A stretch of DNA of 39,682 bases from Megasphaera massiliensis (GTDB lineage Bacteria > Bacillota > Negativicutes > Veillonellales > Megasphaeraceae): NCBI RefSeq assembly GCF_000455225.1, contig NZ_HF954535.1:19481-59162 (forward strand), read 5' to 3'. Below the pieces are notes generated by a model. It saw only the letters and a list, made by a program, of their open reading frames with translations. It ran no database searches and was not told the origin of the DNA. A program made the position numbers and the translations under genes. Positions 1 through 5,211 of this stretch are shown here, one piece after another (position 1 is the stretch's first letter; the number at the start of each line of letters is the position of its first letter).

Positions 1-48
1 AAGGTCAATATATGCGATATCCAAGCCGATTATATTGTATCAGGTCCC

Positions 49-69
49 AAAATAGGGCCAAAATAGGGC
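49..69 (+). repeat. Arm-type decamer repeats, left end
   Basis: Two direct copies of AAAATAGGGC start at 49 and 60, exactly 11 bp apart. The same decamer, in both orientations and again with 11-bp spacing, lies just beyond the integrase gene at 39478-39553. Sets of short repeats phased by one helical turn at both ends of a prophage are typical of arm-type binding sites of tyrosine integrases. That role is inferred; the repetition is seen directly. Confidence 0.6.
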
Positions 70-95
70 AAATTTAAACGGATGCACCCAAAAGC

Positions 96-136
96 ACGGG
101 AAAAGCACCATCCAAAAAGGATGATGCTTTTCCCGT
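96..136 (-). terminator. Intrinsic terminator of the CRISPR-repeat RNA
   Basis: Inverted repeat with 18-nt arms at 96-113 and 119-136 (ACGGGAAAAGCA paired with TGCTTTTCCCGT, then one C/A mismatch, then CATCC paired with GGATG), with a 5-nt loop. On the minus strand it is followed by GCTTTTGGG, a short T run. On the plus strand there is no T tract, so it points leftward. It sits directly 3' of the solitary CRISPR repeat, where a spacer would be in an array. Confidence 0.7.
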
Positions 137-140
137 ACAT

Positions 141-173
141 GTTTCAATCCGCGCACCCCTCACGAGATGCGAC
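141..173 (-). CRISPR. Solitary type I-C-like CRISPR repeat (one copy, no array)
   Basis: Minus-strand reading: GTCGC at 173-169, stem arm CGCATCTC (171-164), GTGA loop (163-160), stem arm GGGGTGCG (159-152), tail CGGATTGAAAC (151-141). The stem is 8 bp with three G·U pairs. This matches the general form of I-C repeats (GTCGC, stem, then GCGTGGATTGAAAC or similar). The 11-nt tail equals the 5' handle left by Cas5c cleavage in known I-C systems. I find no second copy in the window. The family match is from memory of the consensus, not a database search. Confidence 0.7.
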
Positions 174-210
174 TACATCTCGAATGATCGAGATGCCCTT
201 GCTTAACTTC

Positions 211-238
211 ATTATATCATGATTTTTATTTTTGTCAA
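211..238 (-). promoter_or_regulatory. Near-consensus sigma-70 promoter of the CRISPR-repeat RNA
   Basis: Minus strand: TTGACA at 238-233, a 16-bp spacer, and TATAAT at 216-211. Both hexamers are perfect. The -35 box begins immediately after the stop codon of the zinc-ribbon gene (240-746), so this promoter serves only the short RNA to its left. A strong constitutive promoter suggests expression on entry and in lysogeny. Confidence 0.85.
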
Positions 239-239
239 A

Positions 240-746
240 TTACTTTTCAAATGGGGCTTCTTCCGGTGGTCGTTTTCGCTTTCCCCTTTTGTAGTTTACT
301 CGTTGGTAATATATCGCCTCCATTTTTTTTCTACATTCGTCACTGCATAGCTTTTTGTTATCATTGTATATCGGGGCTCCGCATATTATGCAGTGACGAT
401 CTTTTCTTTTATAATTTTTCCGTTTCCGGTCGTTAATTTTTGGCCTATTTTCTCGGCAATACTGCCGAGACTGTGCCGCGTCAACAGCCTTATAGGCTTC
501 AGGCGCACACCTTTTGCAGTATTTTTGATTGGGCGATTGAACGATATATTCAGCGCCGCAAACCTCGCATTTGCGGCGAGAAATTCCAATCTTTACCGCT
601 ATTCCCATCTTTTGGCGAGCTAAAGATCGTGTTTTATATTCTTTTTTTTTAATTTCTCTACATGCGGGGCAGTACCAAGCCCGCGGCCCTCCTATGAAAA
701 TACCCCCGCACCTGCGGCAGGTGCGCTCTATCATGTTATTCGCCAT
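240..746 (-). CDS. Small basic protein with three zinc ribbons
   Basis: A 168-aa Lys/Arg-rich protein with three successive Cys4 clusters: CRRC with CPAC (about residues 10-29), CEVC with CKRC (about 59-80) and CIIC with CSDEC (about 118-136). Each resembles a zinc ribbon or treble clef. The rest is basic and probably contacts nucleic acid. Its ATG overlaps the end of the preceding gene (736-1101) by 11 bp, so the two are probably co-translated from the promoter near 1152. Two A/T runs of 8-9 bases inside the gene remain in frame. No catalytic motif is visible. Function unknown; a DNA- or RNA-binding regulator is a guess from composition. Confidence 0.8.
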   Translation of the reverse strand: MANNMIERTCRRCGGIFIGGPRAWYCPACREIKKKEYKTRSLARQKMGIAVKIGISRRKCEVCGAEYIVQSPNQKYCKRCAPEAYKAVDAAQSRQYCRENRPKINDRKRKNYKRKDRHCIICGAPIYNDNKKLCSDECRKKMEAIYYQRVNYKRGKRKRPPEEAPFEK

Positions 747-1101
747 CTTTGCCGCACGCCCTTTCTATCAATACCAGTCGCTGTCCCGGCGTTAATCTTT
801 CGATTTTTTGGGACAAGATATTTCTTTCGGCGTCTGATCCCGCCTCAGAATACCGCACATCGATATGTAACGACTCTACGGTACGCGCGGTTACATAATC
901 GCTAGATACCACGGAATTAACGATGACAAGATCTTCCGGGGAAAATTCAGGGATTGGTTCAAGGTCAAGCAAAATTCCGTACCTTTCGACAATTTCTCCC
1001 AGGCGGCGGGAGAATCCCCCTTTAAAGCTATCCATTTTTTCGGAAAGCTTTACCAGCGGGTCATTCATGTATATATTTTTTCTTTTAGTAACTTTATTCA
1101 T
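736..1101 (-). CDS. Unknown accessory protein
   Basis: A 121-aa protein beginning MNKVTKRKN. This start is chosen because GGGGAGA lies just upstream; an in-frame upstream start at 1149 overlaps the promoter region and has no good ribosome binding site. The N-terminal third is basic and helical; the remainder is acidic with a possible short helical bundle. It is first in a two-gene unit with the zinc-ribbon protein, downstream of an extended -10 promoter and separated from the late operon by terminators. I recognise no family. Its place in the moron zone suggests expression in the lysogen. Confidence 0.75.
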   Translation of the reverse strand: MNKVTKRKNIYMNDPLVKLSEKMDSFKGGFSRRLGEIVERYGILLDLEPIPEFSPEDLVIVNSVVSSDYVTARTVESLHIDVRYSEAGSDAERNILSQKIERLTPGQRLVLIERACGKDGE

Positions 1102-1129
1102 TACTTTTCTCCCCCTTATCAATGCGTAT

Positions 1130-1160
1130 AAATCAACAATATTATACACACATTATAGCA
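1130..1160 (-). promoter_or_regulatory. Extended -10 promoter of the two-gene accessory unit
   Basis: Minus strand TGCTATAAT (TATAAT at 1157-1152 preceded by TG) is an extended -10 element; the -35 match (TTGTAG) is weak. Immediately downstream, overlapping the expected start site, is TGTGTGTATAAT. This shares the TGTGTAT core with the repeats around the promoter at 1621-1649, suggesting one regulator for both units. Confidence 0.55.
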
Positions 1161-1227
1161 TTACCGGGGATATGTCTACAAGCCCTTAACAGTTGCTAAG
1201 TGTAGGCATTAATCATCGATTATAAAA

Positions 1228-1247
1228 GGCGGCCATTTCTGACCGCC
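1228..1247 (-). terminator. Terminator after the acidic accessory gene
   Basis: Inverted repeat GGCGG/CCGCC (1228-1232 and 1243-1247) with a 10-nt loop. It is followed by TTTTAT on the minus strand and by AGTTTTTC on the plus strand, so it may work in both directions. It separates the 90-aa gene from the next promoter. Confidence 0.65.
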
Positions 1248-1264
1248 AGTTTTTCTTCATTTTT

Positions 1265-1537
1265 TTAGTAAACAAAAGGTGCGTCGCTATCGTAGATGTC
1301 GTCCCATTCATTCGGTTCTTCCGGTACTTCATCCCGGCGGGGATAACCGACGAAAATAGTTTCAATATCGTCTTCGTCTTCGATTTCAGAGCCAATCAGT
1401 ACGGCACTGAAGTATGAAGTTTCTCCATCAAGCGTGTAATGCGGGTCGAGGTTGATATTCAACATATATTCTTTCCCCTCGATTTCTTCCGTCCAGTTAA
1501 AACCATGTTTTCTTGCGATTTCCTTTGTTAATTTCAT
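1265..1537 (-). CDS. Very acidic 90-aa accessory protein
   Basis: A 90-aa protein with 24 Asp/Glu and only 7 Lys/Arg, including the cluster EIEDEDDIE near residues 50-58 and an acidic C-terminus. AGGAGG lies just before the ATG. It is a single-gene unit with its own consensus promoter (1621-1649) and its own terminator (1228-1247), outside the late operon. Small acidic phage proteins of this sort are often DNA mimics (anti-restriction or anti-CRISPR proteins), but I see no homologue and the role is inference. The central YFSAVLIGSE segment looks like a beta strand. Confidence 0.8.
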   Translation of the reverse strand: MKLTKEIARKHGFNWTEEIEGKEYMLNINLDPHYTLDGETSYFSAVLIGSEIEDEDDIETIFVGYPRRDEVPEEPNEWDDIYDSDAPFVY

Positions 1538-1620
1538 TTTAGTTCCTCCTTTGCGACCTTCCTATTGGCGGTTGCGTTAAAGATTAGTTCGGGAGTTCTT
1601 GTTTCCCCTTCCTTGATTAT

Positions 1621-1649
1621 ATAATACCATAGTGTGTGTATATTGTCAA
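1621..1649 (-). promoter_or_regulatory. Promoter of the acidic accessory gene
   Basis: Minus strand: TTGACA at 1649-1644, a 17-bp spacer, TATTAT at 1626-1621. The spacer contains ACACACAC. Just upstream, on the minus strand, AGTGTGTATT occurs twice (near 1688-1679 and 1665-1656), about 23 bp apart, and an inverted ACACAC element lies in the spacer. This arrangement looks like operator repeats. The transcript leader of roughly 75 nt before the ATG shows no obvious structure. Confidence 0.75.
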
Positions 1650-1714
1650 TACTTAATACACACTTATTTTAAAATAAATACACACTTTTATAGGGGCTAG
1701 AAAATAAAAAAATA

Positions 1715-1756
1715 GAGCCCCGCAGCATCGGCGTAAAATACCGACCCGCAGGGCTC
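1715..1756 (-). terminator. Strong terminator of the late operon
   Basis: Long hairpin on the minus strand: GAGCCCTGCGGG at 1756 onward pairs with the arm ending TGCGGGGCTC at 1715, with inner TCGG/CCGA pairing. It is followed by TATTTTTTTATTTT. It lies immediately after the last late gene (1770-2054) and sets the boundary between phage morphogenesis and lysis genes and the accessory zone. Confidence 0.9.
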
Positions 1757-1769
1757 CTATAATACTATA

Positions 1770-2054
1770 TTATTGTTTAGGCTGCTGGACACTCTTATTG
1801 AGTGCCAACTTGGCCGCCCATAAGCATCCGGAGATGATAAGCGGCAAAATGACTTGATCGCGTACCTTGGTCCAGCCGCGTTCATCCTTGGCCTGAGCCT
1901 GGATCTGCCCGACAAACTTGTTGGCGACGGCCTCGATGGCCGGCAGCCCGTTATTGATTAAGTTGGTGGTCAGCTGCTGCTTAACCTCCTCTGTTACGTT
2001 ATCGACGTCTAATACCTCTAATACGCTGTCTCTTATGTCTACCCATTTACTCAT
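1770..2054 (-). CDS. Small protein with one C-terminal membrane helix
   Basis: A 94-aa protein. The N-terminal part is helical and acidic; residues about 68-87 (QVILPLIISGCLWAAKLAL) form one plausible membrane segment, with a short polar tail. The start codon overlaps the stop of the methyltransferase gene (ATGA), so translation is coupled. It is the last gene before the late terminator. Its position beside the lysis genes allows a holin-like or spanin-like role, but no family is recognised. Confidence 0.75.
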   Translation of the reverse strand: MSKWVDIRDSVLEVLDVDNVTEEVKQQLTTNLINNGLPAIEAVANKFVGQIQAQAKDERGWTKVRDQVILPLIISGCLWAAKLALNKSVQQPKQ

Positions 2055-2809
2055 TGTAATTCCTCCTTAGCTTGTAATGCTGCTATAATCTGCTCTTCTT
2101 CCGGGGACAATTCCCAGACAATGGGTTTTGCCTTCGCCGCCTGCATTGCCTTCGCCGCCTGCATTGCCCCCCCCCAGGGGACAAGCATACCACCGCCAAA
2201 TATTGTTTTTTTGTGCGGCCTTTGGGCGTCCAGCCTCCCGACCCATACGCCGTCAGACTCGTATGTCACTCCATACCTACTATAATTAGCCAATTTACTG
2301 GACGTCATCAGCGCCTCCGGATAGATGTACTTAGGGAGCTCTTTTTTATTGCTTTTCCCCGTTTTTTGGATGTCCTCTATCAACTCGTACAACTCCGGGC
2401 AACTTCTAACGATGGGCCCTTCCGAGGCCACAAAACTAGTCTGGACGATGGCCCCATTATCGTAAGTAATATTACAGCCCACCCCTATATGACACGTAGC
2501 AGCCTTAATAGATAATAACGTTAGATGCGGCGCAAAAAGAAAATAGTCGATTCCCCGCTCCTTATAGGTCCTGGCTATCCGGCTGATAATCGAGAATGGC
2601 GGATTGTCAATGACGACGCAATTCTCCGGATAATTGTAGTGCTCATAGTCTCCGCCCGGGTAAAAAGGACGCACAATAGCGCGTCCTTCCCAGTGGTATT
2701 CTTTTATGGCCCAGTTTTTTACTGCCTCATAGATTTCAGGCGGTGTATAGCAATCGTCGGTTGTTAATTTAGGCTTGAATTTGTCCACAAACGCCTCGTA
2801 ATCGTCCAT
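2051..2809 (-). CDS. DNA adenine-N6 methyltransferase-like protein with poly-G tract
   Basis: A 252-aa protein. VVIDNPPFS (residues about 65-73) is motif IV of N6-adenine methyltransferases, and TTDDCYTPPEIY near the N-terminus recalls EcoRI-methylase-like phage enzymes. The usual FxGxG SAM motif is not obvious; RPFYPGGDYE may take its place. It probably methylates phage DNA late in infection, protecting it from restriction. The C-terminal 40 residues contain a tandem AMQAAK repeat (an 18-bp duplication, 2130-2165) directly next to a nine-G run at 2167-2175. Slippage there would replace the C-terminal tail. It follows the amidase and is coupled to the 94-aa membrane protein. Confidence 0.75.
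   Translation of the reverse strand: MDDYEAFVDKFKPKLTTDDCYTPPEIYEAVKNWAIKEYHWEGRAIVRPFYPGGDYEHYNYPENCVVIDNPPFSIISRIARTYKERGIDYFLFAPHLTLLSIKAATCHIGVGCNITYDNGAIVQTSFVASEGPIVRSCPELYELIEDIQKTGKSNKKELPKYIYPEALMTSSKLANYSRYGVTYESDGVWVGRLDAQRPHKKTIFGGGMLVPWGGAMQAAKAMQAAKAKPIVWELSPEEEQIIAALQAKEELQ
2130..2175 (-). repeat. 18-bp tandem duplication plus nine-G tract inside the methyltransferase gene
   Basis: Two exact 18-bp copies (2130-2147, 2148-2165) encode AMQAAK twice. They are followed on the plus strand by one G and nine C (2167-2175), read as Trp-Gly-Gly-Ala on the minus strand. The gene is in frame with nine G. Both elements are slippage-prone, so this end of the protein is expected to vary between isolates. 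Confidence 0.75.
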
Positions 2810-2822
2810 TAGCAGGCCTCCT

Positions 2823-3404
2823 TTACTGCATACATTGATAGTCTGTTACGCCGCGGGCGATAGCTCGGGCGATGTCGTCCCAGTTGTTGACTAAGAGCGC
2901 GGCATCGGCATCATTATCGATAAATGCGACCTCCACCAAGACAGCCGGCATTGCGGTGTGCTGCAATGCCAGCAAGTCAGGACGCTCCCGGACTCCCCTA
3001 TCGATAGTATTGATAGAGCTTACAAGTTGGTCCTGGATGCACTGGGCGAGCGCACCACCGTTACTCATCCGGCTGTAGCACTCTGTTTCCGTGCCGCGGG
3101 CCGAGCCGTTGAAGGCATTGCAGTGAATGCTGACAAACACGTCAGCTCCCCAGTTATTGGCCGTCTCGGTGACGGTGAGGCCCTGCCGGTCGGAGTACTG
3201 ACTGCGGCCGACGATTGACGGTGCTAAGTTGTCGCTCTGCATTAAGCAGCACTCGCAGCCGGCAGCCTCAAAGTAGCGCTTGACGGCCTCACCAATCTGG
3301 AGAGCGACATCGCACTCTCTCAGGTCGACGTTGCCATTGGCGTCAAGGTGTACGGCACCGCTGTCGTACTTGGTGTCGTGCCCAGGATTGAGAAATACCC
3401 TCAT
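2823..3404 (-). CDS. Endolysin: N-acetylmuramoyl-L-alanine amidase (Amidase_3)
   Basis: A 193-aa zinc amidase that cuts the bond between MurNAc and L-alanine in peptidoglycan at host lysis. The family signature is complete: NPGHD with zinc ligand His9, Glu30 (LRECD), SIHCN with His94, and VEVAF with catalytic Glu158. There is no signal peptide and no recognisable wall-binding domain after residue about 185, so it is a minimal catalytic enzyme and needs the holin to reach the wall. Its ATG overlaps the holin stop (ATGA). It is followed directly by the methyltransferase. Confidence 0.92.
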   Translation of the reverse strand: MRVFLNPGHDTKYDSGAVHLDANGNVDLRECDVALQIGEAVKRYFEAAGCECCLMQSDNLAPSIVGRSQYSDRQGLTVTETANNWGADVFVSIHCNAFNGSARGTETECYSRMSNGGALAQCIQDQLVSSINTIDRGVRERPDLLALQHTAMPAVLVEVAFIDNDADAALLVNNWDDIARAIARGVTDYQCMQ

Positions 3405-3577
3405 AACTTATCGTCTCCTCTCTTGGCGGTCTTATTAACCGAGCCGCCTACGTAACCTAATAAGCCGCTGGCGATACTAGTGGCCAGCTCATTCAGGCCG
3501 TTATACATGGCCAATAGTAAGGCTACGACGAGCCCGACCAATACAATACAATCAGTGATGTTGACTCTCTCAATCAT
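3401..3577 (-). CDS. Putative holin
   Basis: A 58-aa protein starting MIERVNITD at 3577, chosen because AAGGAGG lies just upstream; a longer in-frame start has no ribosome binding site. Residues about 8-27 (DCIVLVGLVVALLLAMYNG) form a strong membrane helix. A second weakly hydrophobic stretch (ATSIASGLLGYVGGSV) follows, then a basic tail KRGDDKL. The short length, membrane helices and place directly before the amidase, overlapping it, fit a holin. Confidence 0.75.
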   Translation of the reverse strand: MIERVNITDCIVLVGLVVALLLAMYNGLNELATSIASGLLGYVGGSVNKTAKRGDDKL

Positions 3578-3590
3578 AGTTACCACCTCC

Positions 3591-3803
3591 TTAGATGGAC
3601 TGCAAAAAAGCCGTGAGGATACTGGCAAATATCCCCACGACCGTGACGGACGTCCCTAGCGTCCAGCAAATCGACCTTTTTAGGTCGTCGATGCGGTGGT
3701 GAGCCGACCGGCTCGACTCGATGGCCTTGACGACTTCCCGGTTGAGCGTCGTGAGCTGGGCGTCGATGCGGTCCAGCTTAATACATAATTCATGCTCGTT
3801 CAT
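3591..3803 (-). CDS. XhlA-like membrane-associated lysis protein
   Basis: A 70-aa protein with an N-terminal coiled coil (residues 1-45, LDRIDAQLTTLNREVVK) and one C-terminal membrane helix (about 47-67, CWTLGTSVTVVGIFASILTAF). This is the layout of haemolysin XhlA-type proteins, which act with a holin and amidase in phage lysis cassettes of Bacillota. It is directly upstream of the holin. Family membership is judged from architecture and position. Confidence 0.75.
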   Translation of the reverse strand: MNEHELCIKLDRIDAQLTTLNREVVKAIESSRSAHHRIDDLKRSICWTLGTSVTVVGIFASILTAFLQSI

Positions 3804-3816
3804 AGCATTCTCCTAA

Positions 3817-4300
3817 CTATAATTTCATGATGTACGAGATAACGTAATAGGGCGGCATGGTAGATAACGTCTGAGACTCGGTATAAGCAACACGGACAGA
3901 GCCATTTGTAGAGCTACTATCTTTGTATGCTGTCATTACATGGGTATTATTAAATACCTTGCTCCCAAAAGCTGGTTCGTTGGTATTCCCTCCATAGCCA
4001 AAAAATACGCCATTATCGTCGAAACCCATAGCCGTTAAATGGGCATGCGTTACATTGTCACTTCCGCCGGTATCCCCGGTATTGCCGCCATTACCTGCCA
4101 GCAGAAATTTGCCTCGGAGGTCGGGCGTCCCTTGCGTCCCGTCGCAGAGGTGCCATTCCTTATCTGGCTTACCGGTGTTCCGATCGATGGGATAGCCCGC
4201 CTCAAAAGTACCAGAAAACGGCACTATGACGCCACTTATTACCCCCCCCCGATTTTGTAATAACGGCGGTTACACTACCGTCTTTGAATGTTGTTGGCAT
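3817..4300 (-). CDS. Tail fibre / tail collar protein, frameshifted at a nine-G tract
   Basis: The true start is ATG at 4300 (MPTTFKDGSVTAV), with AAGGAGG 7 nt upstream. Reading is interrupted at nine G (4242-4250): with nine G the product ends after 32 aa at a TGA at 4202-4204. With eight G the frame joins the downstream reading SGVIVPFSGTFEAGYP and gives an intact 160-aa collar protein ending in YYVISYIMKL. The C-terminal part contains the tail-collar pattern (CDGTQGTPDLRGKFLLAGN), a receptor-binding fibre-tip fold. Alone, the downstream part could start at a GTG (4224), but that has no good ribosome binding site. Either phase-variable, slippage-decoded, or a homopolymer sequencing error. 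Confidence 0.75.
4242..4250 (-). repeat. Nine-G homopolymer tract in fibre gene
   Basis: Nine consecutive C on the plus strand. It is the exact point at which the 4300-3817 collar gene changes frame. Removing one G restores the frame (484-1 nt = 161 codons including stop). Confidence 0.85.
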
Positions 4301-4313
4301 TGTTATTGCCTCC

Positions 4314-4670
4314 TTATTTCTGCTTTACTGCATACAATGAAAATCCAATAGACAACGACGCCCCGCTAGGGTTATGGACGTAGAAGATAATATTTTTTTC
4401 AGCATTATCCCATATTCTATCAGTGACATAAGCATCTTCAGACCCGCTGCAATGACATGCTGGATACGTTGTAATAACCTTATAACCAATGGGCACGTTA
4501 ATATGTAAATACATGCTAAAACCGCCTTTTATTGACGTTTTTGTCATGGCAGATAATTCAATAATATCCGACGACGCTAGTTTAGAATCAACTATCTTAG
4601 CCAACTCCTCTATTCGCCGATAAGCGTCTTGCAGAGACCGCACCTCGGCGGTCATTGTACCGTCTTGCAT
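4314..4670 (-). CDS. Small fibre- or baseplate-associated protein
   Basis: A 118-aa protein between the two fibre/collar genes, with AAGGAGG before the ATG. Residues 1-35 are helical (EVRSLQDAYRRIEELAKIVD) and could trimerise as a coiled coil. The rest is rich in beta-type and aromatic residues (MYLHINVPIGYKVITTY, NIIFYVHNPSGASLSIGFSLY), like a small receptor-binding or knob domain. No named family is recognised. Its position suggests a virion tail-tip component. Confidence 0.75.
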   Translation of the reverse strand: MQDGTMTAEVRSLQDAYRRIEELAKIVDSKLASSDIIELSAMTKTSIKGGFSMYLHINVPIGYKVITTYPACHCSGSEDAYVTDRIWDNAEKNIIFYVHNPSGASLSIGFSLYAVKQK

Positions 4671-4681
4671 AATATCCCTCC

Positions 4682-5146
4682 TTAGGCGTAGCAGATATAG
4701 TACTTAACTGTATAAGATTTGGGCTGTACCGTGTCGGATGCGCCGTATATAGGATTAGACTTTGAGGCGTCAAAACCAACACCACCATATAGATCGGAAG
4801 TAAGTGTTGTTAACGTATTTTCTACTAGTGGAACATGTATTTTTGTGCCTTTTCTAAACAGATGGCCATCAGCTTTTAATGCTCCTGCCGCGTTATCTGT
4901 AATCGTCGGGATTGTCGTCCATCTATTAGGCGCGTGTAATCCATCAATACCGGTAATGTTCGGCAGCCCCGCGCCCTTGGCCGTCCCCGCCGTTGTACTG
5001 CCCTCGAGGAAGCGGCCGTCGTTGAGATTTGGCAACCGGCCATCTGAAAAAATCTCAGCTAACTGTGGATAGCGTGCCCGGTCGAAGCTACTGCCGTCTG
5101 CCAGCATCAAATACTCATACGTTTTAGGCTCTCCGACTTTGGGCAC
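4682..5146 (-). CDS. Tail fibre C-terminal part (tail collar domain), out of frame with its N-terminal part
   Basis: This frame encodes a collar-type fibre tip: YLMLADGSSFDRARYPQLAE, then LPNLNDGRFLEGS, ending in KYYICYA. The possible GTG start (5146) is not convincing because the same frame stays open upstream to about 5225 and encodes a natural lead-in (NNFGSIKFVVKN, then HEVGDIVPK). It therefore looks like the C-terminal half of the fibre gene 5212-5943, displaced by one base at the seven-G tract 5215-5221. With eight G the two halves would form one protein of 420 aa. A ribosomal -1 slip at G GGG GGG would have the same effect. Confidence 0.75.
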   Translation of the reverse strand: MPKVGEPKTYEYLMLADGSSFDRARYPQLAEIFSDGRLPNLNDGRFLEGSTTAGTAKGAGLPNITGIDGLHAPNRWTTIPTITDNAAGALKADGHLFRKGTKIHVPLVENTLTTLTSDLYGGVGFDASKSNPIYGASDTVQPKSYTVKYYICYA

Positions 5147-5211
5147 GATGTCGCCGACCTCGTGCCGACACCTTAAATTTTTAACGACAAACTTAATACT
5201 TCCAAAGTTAT

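Larger units (their letters stand above)
88..204 (-). ncRNA. Small RNA with a solitary type I-C CRISPR repeat; candidate RNA anti-CRISPR
   Basis: A self-contained RNA gene read leftward. A promoter at 211-238 should start transcription near 204. The transcript would contain a hairpin (CATCTCG at 195-189 paired with CGAGATG at 182-176), then one 33-nt sequence (173-141) of type I-C CRISPR repeat form, then a strong terminator hairpin (136-96) with a short T run at 93-90. In the transcript the repeat begins GTCGC and ends GGATTGAAAC, and folds into 8 bp closed by a GTGA tetraloop, leaving the 11-nt 3' part that becomes the crRNA 5' handle in I-C systems. No second repeat, spacer or cas gene is present, so this is not an array. 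Promoter, repeat and terminator all point the same way. Known solitary repeat units in phages act as RNA anti-CRISPRs that sequester Cas proteins; that function here is inference. A relic array end is the main alternative. Confidence 0.6.

Noticed and set aside
1-60. An exact attachment core repeat between the two window ends
   Set aside because: Only short matches such as GATTATA were found; the core cannot be placed without host flanks.
141-173. A CRISPR array
   Set aside because: Only one repeat copy exists in the window, without a second repeat or spacer and without cas genes; reported instead as a solitary repeat RNA.
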